Assembly: GCA_012514835.1 (NCBI GenBank) | Contig: JAAYZM010000312.1 | Location: forward strand, 1 to 8,668 | Length of the DNA: 8,668 nt | Source: Actinomycetales bacterium | GTDB taxonomy: Bacteria; Actinomycetota; Actinomycetes; Actinomycetales; Cellulomonadaceae | Reading direction: 5' to 3' | Shown here: positions 1 through 6,914 of the stretch, piece after piece | Layout of the letters: each line of letters begins with the position of its first letter | Numbering within the stretch: the first letter of the stretch is position 1 | The notes under the pieces: generated by a model | What the model was told of the DNA's origin: nothing | Database searches by the model: none | The model's input: the letters and a program-made list of their open reading frames with translations, nothing else | Position numbers and translations under genes: made by a program

Positions 1-1140
1 CGCGCCGCCCGGCACGTCGAGCATGAAGGGCGGCTTCCAGGCCGGGGCCGACGACGGATCGCTCGCGGGAGCTGCACCCGACGCCGCCGTGCCGCCCGTG
101 CCCTGGTCCGCCGGGAGGGCCGGGGCGGCGGGCTGCGCGGCGGGCGCCGTCGGTTGTGCGGGTTCCGGCGCGGGGGTCGCTGCGGGGCTCGGCGCGGGAG
201 GCGCCACGGGGCTCGAGGCGGAGTGATCCAGGTCGAGGTCGACCTCGTCGTCCTCGTCCGCGCGCACGGCCGCGAGCTCGACGGGCCGCAGCACGGTGCT
301 GCCGAAGAGGTGGTCGAACGAGTCCTCCGCGTCCACGGCGGACGGCATCAGCGTCTCGACCGGGACCACCGTCTCCTCGGCGGGCTCGTCCGGGGTGAGC
401 GCCGCGGGCGACGGCTCCGGCACAGCGGGCTCAGCAGGCTCAGCGGTCTCAGCAGGCTCCGCAGGCTCGTCCGGCGTCGGCGCGGCCGGGCGAGGAGCGG
501 GCGCGGCGGGCTCGTCCGGCGTCGGAACAGACTCGCGAGCGGGCTCGGGCTCCGGCTCGGTCGCGAGAACAGGCTCGACCGTCGACGCGACGGCAGGCGC
601 GGGCTGGGCAACACGTGCGGTCGTCGGCGCAGCCTCGACGGCCTGCGTGGCCGCGGCTTCACGCGCGGGCTGGGCAGCGACCGGGCTCGCGGGCGCCGCC
701 CCACCGCGGCACGACACCGCCGCGGCGCGCACGATCCCCCCGTCGAGCGGCCAGGACTCGCCACCCTCGTCAGTGTCCGGGCCCAGGAGGGCGACGTCGT
801 CGGCCCCTGCGACGAACCGTTCGGTCCACGTCGCGACGCCCTCGCCCGAGACCGTCTCCGCACCCGTCCCCGACCCGACGCGCACGGCGAGCCCGCCTCG
901 GGCCACGGCCTGCACCCCGCTCGCGGAGAGCACCGCGAGCGCGAACGCGGGGATGCGCGCGAGGCTCGTGGCGAACTCGCCCGTGAGCACCTGGAGCACG
1001 TCCGCGACCCCGACGCCGGGCACGAGCACGGCGTGGACCTCGCGCGCGAGCCGCGGCTCGACGTCCGCGGGCAGCAGCACGAGCGCGCCGGGGCCCACGA
1101 CGGCCACGTGCCCACCCGGCACGTACGTCACGTCACTCAC
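1..1140 (-). CDS. Unrecognised N-terminal domain with Pro/Ala/Glu-rich linker; 3' end beyond window
   Basis: This is an open frame of 380 codons from GTG at 1140 that runs off the window at position 1 without a stop. The GTG overlaps the phosphatase stop as GTGA, and a strong GAGGGAGG site lies 7 nt upstream, so the start is well supported. Residues 1-150 form a compact, non-repetitive Val/Ala/Gly-rich domain (beginning VSDVTYVPGGHVAVVGPGAL, with ATWTERF near 124-130) that I cannot assign to a named family. Residues from about 155 to 265 and from 306 to 365 are low-complexity Pro/Ala/Glu linker, with three TPDEPA motifs. They flank a more complex acidic segment, about 268-305. No signal peptide or membrane helix is seen, so it is probably cytoplasmic. 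Proteins of this layout beside PP2C and FHA genes in actinobacteria often end in a zinc ribbon and FHA domain. I infer the same here, but that part is not visible. Confidence 0.85.
   Translation of the reverse strand, partial: MSDVTYVPGGHVAVVGPGALVLLPADVEPRLAREVHAVLVPGVGVADVLQVLTGEFATSLARIPAFALAVLSASGVQAVARGGLAVRVGSGTGAETVSGEGVATWTERFVAGADDVALLGPDTDEGGESWPLDGGIVRAAAVSCRGGAAPASPVAAQPAREAAATQAVEAAPTTARVAQPAPAVASTVEPVLATEPEPEPARESVPTPDEPAAPAPRPAAPTPDEPAEPAETAEPAEPAVPEPSPAALTPDEPAEETVVPVETLMPSAVDAEDSFDHLFGSTVLRPVELAAVRADEDDEVDLDLDHSASSPVAPPAPSPAATPAPEPAQPTAPAAQPAAPALPADQGTGGTAASGAAPASDPSSAPAWKPPFMLDVPGGA
379..522 (-). repeat. Three TPDEPA-coding repeats within the linker
   Basis: The hexapeptide TPDEPA is encoded three times, at 522-505, 477-460 and 396-379 (residues 207-212, 222-227 and 249-254). 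The first two copies share nearly identical DNA. Between the second and third copies are degenerate AEPAE-type units. This looks like short in-frame duplication in a flexible linker, and no separate function is apparent. Confidence 0.6.
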
Positions 1141-2009
1141 CGCGCGGCCTCCCTCGTCCCGGAGCCCGGACGGCTCCCCCGAGGCAGGGTGTCATCGTCG
1201 GGCTCGTCGTGGCCACGCGGGGTGGTGAGCGACGAGCCGTCGTCGGCGCCCTCGAGCGCGCGCGCATCCACCACGAGCACCGTCACGTTGTCCCGCCCGC
1301 CCGCGCGCACGGCCTCGGCCACGAGCCGGTCCGCCGCGGCCTGTGGGTCGGACTCCGCGAGGAGCGTCTCGGCCACGAAGGGGTCCGGCAGCTCTCCGGT
1401 GAGGCCGTCCGAGCACACGAGGATGCGATCGTTCGCGGACACGGGCAGCAACCAGTAGTCGACGTCCACGGCGCCCGTCGCCCCGAGTGCGCGGGTCACG
1501 ACGTGCCGGCGCGGGTGGTGCGCCGCTTCTGCGCGCGTCACGGCGCCCGAGTCGATGAGCTCCTGGACCTCGGAGTGGTCCACGCTGATCTGCTCGAGCG
1601 CGCCGCGCGAGAGGCGGTACGTGCGCGAGTCCCCGAGGTTCACCACGATCCAGTACGGCACACCCTCGACGGCGCTCAGCACCACACCGCTCACCGTGGT
1701 CCCCGCGGCGCGGCCCGGCTCCGCCTCGATGCGCTGCACCTCGCGGTGCGCCTCGACGATCGCCGCGTTGACGGCCTCCGGCGTCGCGGAGCGTCCCACG
1801 AGCCGCGCGCGCAGGACGTCGACGGCGCACGCGCTCGCGACCTCTCCCGCCTCGTGACCACCCATGCCGTCCGCCACCACGAACACGGGGGCGCTCGCGA
1901 GGTAGGCGTCCTCGTTGAGGGTGCGGCGCAGCCCACGGTCCGTCGCGGCACCCCACGACGCGTGCACGCCCGCCGTGACCTCGACGGACATCCGCGACCC
2001 GCGCGTCAT
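1137..2009 (-). CDS. PP2C-family serine/threonine protein phosphatase
   Basis: This is a 290-residue metal-dependent phosphatase of the bacterial PP2C type, which removes phosphate from Ser/Thr residues using two divalent metals. The family motifs appear in order: NEDA at 32-35, VADGMGGHEAGE at 45-56 (metal ligand Asp47), NLGDSRTYRL at 124-133, CSDG at 199-202 (Asp201) and GGRDNVTV at 237-244 (Asp240). The catalytic core ends near residue 250 and is followed by a charged, probably disordered tail of about 40 residues. There is no transmembrane helix, unlike mycobacterial PstP, so it should be cytosolic. The ATG at 2009 overlaps the FHA gene stop as ATGA. A second ATG at 1991 (Met7) would give 284 residues, but I prefer the coupled start. 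With the FHA gene upstream it forms an eraser/reader pair for phosphothreonine; the partner kinase is not in the window. Confidence 0.96.
   Translation of the reverse strand: MTRGSRMSVEVTAGVHASWGAATDRGLRRTLNEDAYLASAPVFVVADGMGGHEAGEVASACAVDVLRARLVGRSATPEAVNAAIVEAHREVQRIEAEPGRAAGTTVSGVVLSAVEGVPYWIVVNLGDSRTYRLSRGALEQISVDHSEVQELIDSGAVTRAEAAHHPRRHVVTRALGATGAVDVDYWLLPVSANDRILVCSDGLTGELPDPFVAETLLAESDPQAAADRLVAEAVRAGGRDNVTVLVVDARALEGADDGSSLTTPRGHDEPDDDTLPRGSRPGSGTREAAR
1148..1155 (-). promoter_or_regulatory. Ribosome binding site deciding the GTG start at 1140
   Basis: The minus strand reads GAGGGAGG, ending 7 nt before the GTG at 1140, inside the last codons of the phosphatase gene. It is one of the best Shine-Dalgarno matches in the window. 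It fixes the start of the partial gene that runs to position 1. Confidence 0.65.
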
Positions 2010-3127
2010 CGCGTCACCGCCACGTCCACGTCACCGACCACCACGACGTCCCCGGGGGACACGTGCACGGCGAGCCCCGCGGTGAGCGGGGTCCGGGTGC
2101 CGTCCTGGCTCACCACGGCGGTGCCGTTGGTCGAGTGCAGGTCCTCGATCCACAGGCCCACGGTGTCGAGGCCGAACGCGAGGTGCGTCTTGGACACCGA
2201 GCGCGTCGGGTCCGCGACGGGCACCAGGTGCGTGACCTCGCCCTCCTCGCCCACGCGCGCGGCGGGATTGCGGCCCAGCACGCCACGGCCCTCGACCGTG
2301 AGCCGCTCGCCGCCCGGGAGCACGAGAACCACGGGGCCGCGCTCCTCGGGGCCAGCGAGGCGCGTCTGGTCGACGTCGTCCGCGGGCTCGGCCTCCTGTG
2401 CGGGCTGCGGGGCGGGAGCGGGCTGCGAGGTCGAGGCTGGGGTGGGCTCTGGGGCGGGGGTGAGGCTGAGGGAAGGGCCTGGGCCGACGGCGGTCCCTGG
2501 CGTGGCGGCGCCCTCGGGCTCGGCGGCACGCGGGGTCGCTGGCGGTTCGTCAGGGACGGGGGCCGGGCTCGGCGGCACGGCGACCGGTTCCTCGACGGGC
2601 CGCGAGAACCCCGGGACGGCCGCGATGAGCGGGCCGGGCTCGGGGGCGATCTCGACGGGCTGACGCGGCGCAGGCGCGGAAGGAGCTGGCTGGACGGGCG
2701 CTGGCTGGACGGGCCCAGCCGAGACGGGCCCAGCCTGAGGCGGTGGCGGGACGGAAGCCATGTGCGGCGTCGAGGCGCGCGAGCGCGAGCCGGTGAGCCT
2801 GCGCCACCACGACTCGCGCGGCTGCCGGGACGGCGGGGCGGCGGGTGACCCGAGAGACGGCGCGACGGGCGGCCCGGTGGGCGGGGCGTCGTACGGCACG
2901 GGAGCCGCGGCGGGCGAGGCGGCCACGGTGTTCGTCGTGTCGGCGCCGGGTGCGGCCGTGGTGGTCGGGCCGCGACCCCCCGGAGCCGGTGCAGCGGGCC
3001 CGGGCGCAGCGGATCCGGGCGCGGCGGGCGCGGGCACGGACGGCGGGGCGGGCGCGGGCGCGGCGCACACGGGGCAGAACTCCGCCCCGGCGGGCAGCGG
3101 GCTCCCGCACGCCTCGCACGTCGTCAT
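2006..3127 (-). CDS. Zinc-ribbon and FHA-domain protein
   Basis: This 373-residue protein has three parts. An N-terminal zinc ribbon has Cys4, Cys7, Cys18 and Cys21. A linker of about 230 residues, very rich in Pro and Ala, is broken by a short basic aromatic patch near 102-116. A C-terminal FHA domain spans roughly 265-372, with GRN at 285-287, SVSKTH at 310-315 and HSTNG at 331-335. These are the usual phosphothreonine-binding loop residues, so the domain should bind phosphopeptides. Thr255, in DDVDQTRL just before the FHA domain, resembles the kinase-target threonine found before other actinobacterial FHA domains. No membrane helix is seen. The ATG at 3127 overlaps the previous stop as ATGA and has GAGGGG 8 nt upstream. 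The frame is open further upstream to 3793, but that extension lies inside the transglutaminase-like gene and reads as Arg/Ala-rich shadow sequence. It probably recruits phosphorylated partners to the membrane complex encoded upstream (inference). Confidence 0.94.
   Translation of the reverse strand: MTTCEACGSPLPAGAEFCPVCAAPAPAPPSVPAPAAPGSAAPGPAAPAPGGRGPTTTAAPGADTTNTVAASPAAAPVPYDAPPTGPPVAPSLGSPAAPPSRQPRESWWRRLTGSRSRASTPHMASVPPPPQAGPVSAGPVQPAPVQPAPSAPAPRQPVEIAPEPGPLIAAVPGFSRPVEEPVAVPPSPAPVPDEPPATPRAAEPEGAATPGTAVGPGPSLSLTPAPEPTPASTSQPAPAPQPAQEAEPADDVDQTRLAGPEERGPVVLVLPGGERLTVEGRGVLGRNPAARVGEEGEVTHLVPVADPTRSVSKTHLAFGLDTVGLWIEDLHSTNGTAVVSQDGTRTPLTAGLAVHVSPGDVVVVGDVDVAVTR
2686..2735 (-). repeat. 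15-bp period repeat in the FHA-protein linker
   Basis: Two adjacent 15-bp units at 2686-2700 and 2701-2715 differ at one base. The block GACGGGCCCAGCC then recurs at 2708-2720 and 2723-2735, also 15 bp apart. The repeat encodes five-residue units of the AGPVS, AGPVQ, PAPVQ kind around residues 131-150. It keeps the reading frame and is probably a slippage-generated spacer that can vary in length between strains. Confidence 0.7.
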
Positions 3128-5628
3128 CGTCGCTTCCCCTCGCGCGTGCGCCGCAGGGACTTCAGGGAGAACTTCGCCCGGACGCGAGCCCACGGTCCCA
3201 CGGACCGGGTCATCGACGCGAGCACGTCGTCCACCTGGGTCCACAGGGCGTCGACGTCGGACCGGACCGGCTCCCCGGGGCCGAACACCCCGGCGTCGGT
3301 GTGCCGCGCGAGCGTCGTGACTCCCGCCTCGGGGTAGTGCTCGGCGAGGCCGCGACCCGTCTCGCGGCGCGTCGCACCGGACGGCGGCTCGTGCCCGAGG
3401 TCGCGACCGAGGTCGATCACCTCGGCCCACCCGCCCAGCACGCGCTCGACCTGCTGTGCGGCCTTGCGGCGGCGCGCCCGGCGGCGTGCCTTGATCGCCG
3501 CGATCACCACGAGGGGCAGGGCGAGCACGATCAGCCCACCCAGCACGGCTCCCGCGATCAGGAGCCACTGGCCCGCGGTCTGCGTCTCCGTCTCGAGCTC
3601 GTCCTCCTCGGCATCCTCGGGGAGCGGCTGCGCGGGCGGCTCCTCGGGCTCCTCGGGCGGCTGGGGCTCGAGGAGCTGCTGCGGCTGCGGCTGGGCCTCG
3701 CTGCGCGCCTCGGAGCTCTGGGGCGGGGTGTCGTCGTCGGGCAGCGGGTCGAACGGGACCCAACCGATCCCCGCGAAGGCGATCTCGACCCACGCGTGGA
3801 CGTCCGCGCCGCGCACCTCGACGGGTCCGCTCGGCACGGTCCCGGCCGCGTCCGCCGCGGCCTCCGCGTCCGCGTCGTAGAAGCCCATGACCACACGCGC
3901 GGGGATGTCGAGCTGGCGCGCCATGAGGGCCATCGCGACGGCGAACTGCTCGTCGTCACCCACGAGGTCCGCGGAGCCGAGCAAGAGCGCGATGCGGTCC
4001 GCCCCGTGCCCGGCGCGCGAGGGCGGCTCGCCGTCGCGCCCGCTGCTGAGCACGCCGGACGAGGCGAGACCGTCGCGCAGCGCCTGGATCGTCTCGAGCG
4101 CACCGCTCGTCTCGACGGCGAACCGGTCCGCCGTTGCCGCCACGGCGTCCGGCACGGACTGCGGGGCGGGCAGGGCGACGTCGGCGAGGTGCGCGGCGCC
4201 GAGCTCCGCCCCGGTGGGCGCGGTGTCGAGGGTCGCGGTCACGGTGTAGCGGTCACCGGCGGCGAGCCCGGCCGTGGTGAGCGCCGTGGGTCCGGCCGGG
4301 TTGAGGTGCAGTCCACGGCGCAGGTCACCCGAGCGCGCGCCGGTGAACTCGACCTCGGTGGGCTCGCCCACCACGGGCAGCCACACGTCCGCGTAGTCGC
4401 CCACGGTGACCGTGACGTTCACCTCGGCGCCGTCGCGCACCGGCGTCCCGGGCAGCGGGGCGGCCGCGGGCAGCCGCGCGCCGACCCGGCGGAACGACCC
4501 GGAGTCGCCGCCGCGCGTGCCTCCCGCGACGTCCATGACGGTGCCCGTGTACGCGTCGAGCGTCGCGAGCCGCAGTCGCTCCCCGACGGGCAGGCCCTCG
4601 ACGGTGAACAGGACGTCCTCGGCGCGGTCCTTCGCGTACGAGCGGAAGCCCACGAGCGGGCTCGAGAAGTCGTGCAGCTCGAGGGGCGGGACCACCACGT
4701 CGCGCAGCACCACGCGGTACCCCGGCGGGGCGAGCAGCGGGGCGGCGACGGCGGTCACGAGCACCGTCCCGCCCAGGAGGATGGCCGTCCCGCGGGTGCG
4801 CCGGGTCCGCAGCGCGGCCCGCTGGGCCTCGGCGTCCGGGTCACGATCGGTCTGCGCCGTCGGCCCCGCGAGCTCGCGGCGGGCGCGCCACGCACCCCAC
4901 CCGAGCGCGAGCACCACGGCACCGAGTCCCTGGACCAGCGGGAACGCCTCCTGGACGGAGGAACCCGCGATGACGAGCACGAAGTAGACGGCGAGGGGCA
5001 CGAGCGCGCCCGTACCGCGGCGCGAGCGCAGCGCGAGGCTCGCGGCCGTTACTGTCGCGACGAGCGTCGCGAGGAACGGTGCGAGGGCCAGGTCGGGGAA
5101 CGCCTCGAGCGGGGCCGCCGCCGTGATCCAGTCCTTCCACACCGTGACCGCGCCGAGCAGCAGCCCACGCAAGGTCTCGAGCGTGGGGACCACGCCCGCG
5201 ATGGTGGTGTGCGGCAGCGCGATCGCCCCGCCGAGCACCACGTACAAGACGGTCGTCACGGCCGTGGTGGTGAGGATCCCCCAGCGGCGCACCGCGGCGA
5301 GCCACGCGAGCCCCGTCCCGAGCAGCAGACCGCCGCCGACGGCGAGCACCGGGCCCACCCCGCCCCACACGGGACCGAGCCCTACGGCACCGAGCAGGAC
5401 GAGCACGGCCACCACGGCGAGGTCGACCAGGCCGGGGACGCTGCGTGCGCGGCGAGCCCCCTCGATGCCCCGTTCGCGGCGCTCACGCTCGCGGCGACGG
5501 GCGCGAGCCTCGGCCAGGGCGGTCTCCTGCTCGCGGCGGGCTGCCCCGGCCGCACGCAAGGGCCTGGCGCCGCGCGCGGGCTTGGTCGAGCGCAGCGTCC
5601 GCCGGCTCGGGGGTGCTGTCGTGGTCAT
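3124..5628 (-). CDS. TgpA-like membrane protein with cysteine-less transglutaminase-like domain
   Basis: This 834-residue protein starts at an ATG that overlaps the DUF58 stop as ATGA. Residues 1-65 are basic and helical, with an Arg/Glu-rich stretch at about 30-60. About seven hydrophobic segments follow between 67 and 300 (roughly 67-85, 91-112, 117-138, 181-200, 206-223, 229-247 and 281-300). A large, presumably extracytoplasmic region spans 301-685 and contains the transglutaminase-like core. A final helix at 688-712 precedes a basic cytosolic tail, 713-834. In the core, His611 (DVHAWVE) and Asp627 (VPFDPLP) match the second and third members of the usual Cys-His-Asp triad. The cysteine position is Asp559 (GDDEQFA), and the whole protein has no cysteine. 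It is therefore unlikely to be a thiol transglutaminase or protease and may bind or scaffold instead. An acidic Pro/Glu/Gln-rich spacer at 634-684 links the core to the last helix. Its position after MoxR and DUF58 genes is standard for this family. Confidence 0.94.
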   Translation of the reverse strand: MTTTAPPSRRTLRSTKPARGARPLRAAGAARREQETALAEARARRRERERRERGIEGARRARSVPGLVDLAVVAVLVLLGAVGLGPVWGGVGPVLAVGGGLLLGTGLAWLAAVRRWGILTTTAVTTVLYVVLGGAIALPHTTIAGVVPTLETLRGLLLGAVTVWKDWITAAAPLEAFPDLALAPFLATLVATVTAASLALRSRRGTGALVPLAVYFVLVIAGSSVQEAFPLVQGLGAVVLALGWGAWRARRELAGPTAQTDRDPDAEAQRAALRTRRTRGTAILLGGTVLVTAVAAPLLAPPGYRVVLRDVVVPPLELHDFSSPLVGFRSYAKDRAEDVLFTVEGLPVGERLRLATLDAYTGTVMDVAGGTRGGDSGSFRRVGARLPAAAPLPGTPVRDGAEVNVTVTVGDYADVWLPVVGEPTEVEFTGARSGDLRRGLHLNPAGPTALTTAGLAAGDRYTVTATLDTAPTGAELGAAHLADVALPAPQSVPDAVAATADRFAVETSGALETIQALRDGLASSGVLSSGRDGEPPSRAGHGADRIALLLGSADLVGDDEQFAVAMALMARQLDIPARVVMGFYDADAEAAADAAGTVPSGPVEVRGADVHAWVEIAFAGIGWVPFDPLPDDDTPPQSSEARSEAQPQPQQLLEPQPPEEPEEPPAQPLPEDAEEDELETETQTAGQWLLIAGAVLGGLIVLALPLVVIAAIKARRRARRRKAAQQVERVLGGWAEVIDLGRDLGHEPPSGATRRETGRGLAEHYPEAGVTTLARHTDAGVFGPGEPVRSDVDALWTQVDDVLASMTRSVGPWARVRAKFSLKSLRRTREGKRR
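3136..3141 (-). promoter_or_regulatory. Ribosome binding site of the zinc-ribbon/FHA gene
   Basis: The minus strand reads GAGGGG, 8 nt before the ATG at 3127. It lies inside the 3' end of the transglutaminase-like gene. It supports this internal start over the much longer open frame upstream. Confidence 0.6.
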
Positions 5629-6914
5629 GTGCGCACCCGCCGCATCGCCGAGGGCAGGTCGGCCAGCTTGCCGAGGTCGAGCGTGGTCAGGTCGGCGAGC
5701 GTGCGCCGCTGCACGGTCGCGCCCGGGACGCACCGCACCGCGAGGGACCGCACGTCGATCGGCAGGCGCGTCCCCGCGAGGTGCACGAGCGCGGGCGGGA
5801 CCGTGGCCCCGTGCAGCAGCACGGCCGCGGAGGCGTCCGGCACCTGCTCGCCCACCTCGCGCGCGAGCTCGGCGAGCCGCACGGGACGGGCGGCCATCTC
5901 GACGCGCGTCAGCTCGTCGAGGAGCCGCCCACCCGTCTGCCCACGCACCGTCTGCCCCTGGAGGAGCACCGTCACGTCGCGCTCCTCGCGCAGGGCCTGC
6001 AGCCCGAGCGACCCGGCGACGCTCACCGCGAGCTCGAACTCCTCGGGGTCGTCGTAGTCCGCCGCGGCCGTCGAGAGCACGAGCACGAGGTGCGAGCGGC
6101 GCGTCTCCTCGAACTGGCGCACCATGAGGCGGCCCGTGCGGGCGGTCGTCTTCCAGTGCACGTGGCGGCGGTCGTCCCCCGGCGCGTACTCGCGCAGCGC
6201 GTGGAAGGACACGTCCGACGGCGAGAGGTCGCGCGTCGGCTTGCCCTCGAGGTCCTTGAGGAAGCCTGACACGGCGCCGTGCAGCGGGACGGTCCGGGGG
6301 TGCACGAACAGCTCGATGGTCTCCGTCCAGCGCTTCTCGCGGCGCAGCAGGCCCAGCCCGTCCCCGCGCACCGAGCGCACCGGACCCACGGGGATCACCG
6401 CACGCCGCGCCGTCGGCACCGTGAACAGCTCTTCGTGCGTCTCGCCCGCCGCGAGCCGCGGCAGCCCGAACGTGGCGCCCGACGCGCCGACGGGCAGCTC
6501 GATCTCGGTGGGCAGCTGGACGTGCGCCGCCGTGCTCGTCACCTCGATGCGACCCACCGCGCGCGAGCCCACCACCACGCGGTGCTTCGTGAGCTCGAGA
6601 CCGATCCGGTAGTCCGAGCGCCCGATCACGAACGCGACCGCGATCGCGAGCGCCACGAGGCACGCGATCGCCACGACCACGAGCTCGAACCAGCCGAAGC
6701 GTCGGCCCGCCCACCACGCGAGGACCCCCGCCACGAGCACCACCCAGCCCGCGGGCTGCACCACCTCGAGCACGGGACGCACCCGGTCCAGCAACGGCTT
6801 CGCCCGGTCGATAGCGGGCTGGACCCGCTCCCGCGCAGACACGCCGAGCAGCCGCACCCGGTCAACGAGTGCGGCTCCGCTCGTGCGCGCGCGGGCGAGG
6901 GTCTCGGTGCTCAC
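5625..6914 (-). CDS. DUF58 domain-containing membrane-anchored protein
   Basis: This 429-residue protein has two adjacent hydrophobic segments, about 55-70 and 76-98, forming an N-terminal membrane anchor. The DUF58 signature is at 239-262, reading LREYAPGDDRRHVHWKTTAR. The region from about 275, beginning HLVLVLSTAA, has the look of the von Willebrand A-like fold described for this family. Before the signature, residues 105-210 are beta-rich. The start is a GTG whose bases overlap the MoxR stop as GTGA. Only a weak GGA lies about 7 nt upstream, with a better AGGAG 16 nt away, so translation is probably coupled to the ATPase gene. DUF58 proteins are nearly always encoded next to a MoxR ATPase and are thought to act with it in complex assembly or maturation; the exact reaction is unknown. 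No truncation or unusual residue is seen in the signature. Confidence 0.94.
   Translation of the reverse strand: MSTETLARARTSGAALVDRVRLLGVSARERVQPAIDRAKPLLDRVRPVLEVVQPAGWVVLVAGVLAWWAGRRFGWFELVVVAIACLVALAIAVAFVIGRSDYRIGLELTKHRVVVGSRAVGRIEVTSTAAHVQLPTEIELPVGASGATFGLPRLAAGETHEELFTVPTARRAVIPVGPVRSVRGDGLGLLRREKRWTETIELFVHPRTVPLHGAVSGFLKDLEGKPTRDLSPSDVSFHALREYAPGDDRRHVHWKTTARTGRLMVRQFEETRRSHLVLVLSTAAADYDDPEEFELAVSVAGSLGLQALREERDVTVLLQGQTVRGQTGGRLLDELTRVEMAARPVRLAELAREVGEQVPDASAAVLLHGATVPPALVHLAGTRLPIDVRSLAVRCVPGATVQRRTLADLTTLDLGKLADLPSAMRRVRT

Noticed and set aside
348..1115. A 255-codon minus-strand open frame, overlapping the partial gene in another frame
   Set aside because: Its translation is Ser/Arg/Pro-rich. 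The alternative frame from GTG at 1140 has a strong ribosome binding site, a stop/start overlap, a normal N-terminal domain and no stop through position 1.
1209..2663. A 484-codon plus-strand open frame, and a 434-codon one at 154-1458
   Set aside because: Both are antisense to genes whose motifs are clear (PP2C, FHA) or whose start is well supported. Their translations are Arg-rich low-complexity shadows.
2845..6057. A 1070-codon open frame on the plus strand
   Set aside because: It lies antisense to the FHA, transglutaminase-like and DUF58 genes. Its translation is Arg/Gly/His-rich with no motifs. Long antisense frames are expected in DNA with very high GC at third codon positions.
5629..6717. 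Upstream extension of the transglutaminase-like frame to a 1197-codon protein
   Set aside because: The added part overlaps the DUF58 gene in another frame and reads as Arg/Ala/Gly-rich sequence. The ATG at 5628 forms the ATGA overlap seen throughout the operon and begins a sensible N-terminus before the first membrane helix.
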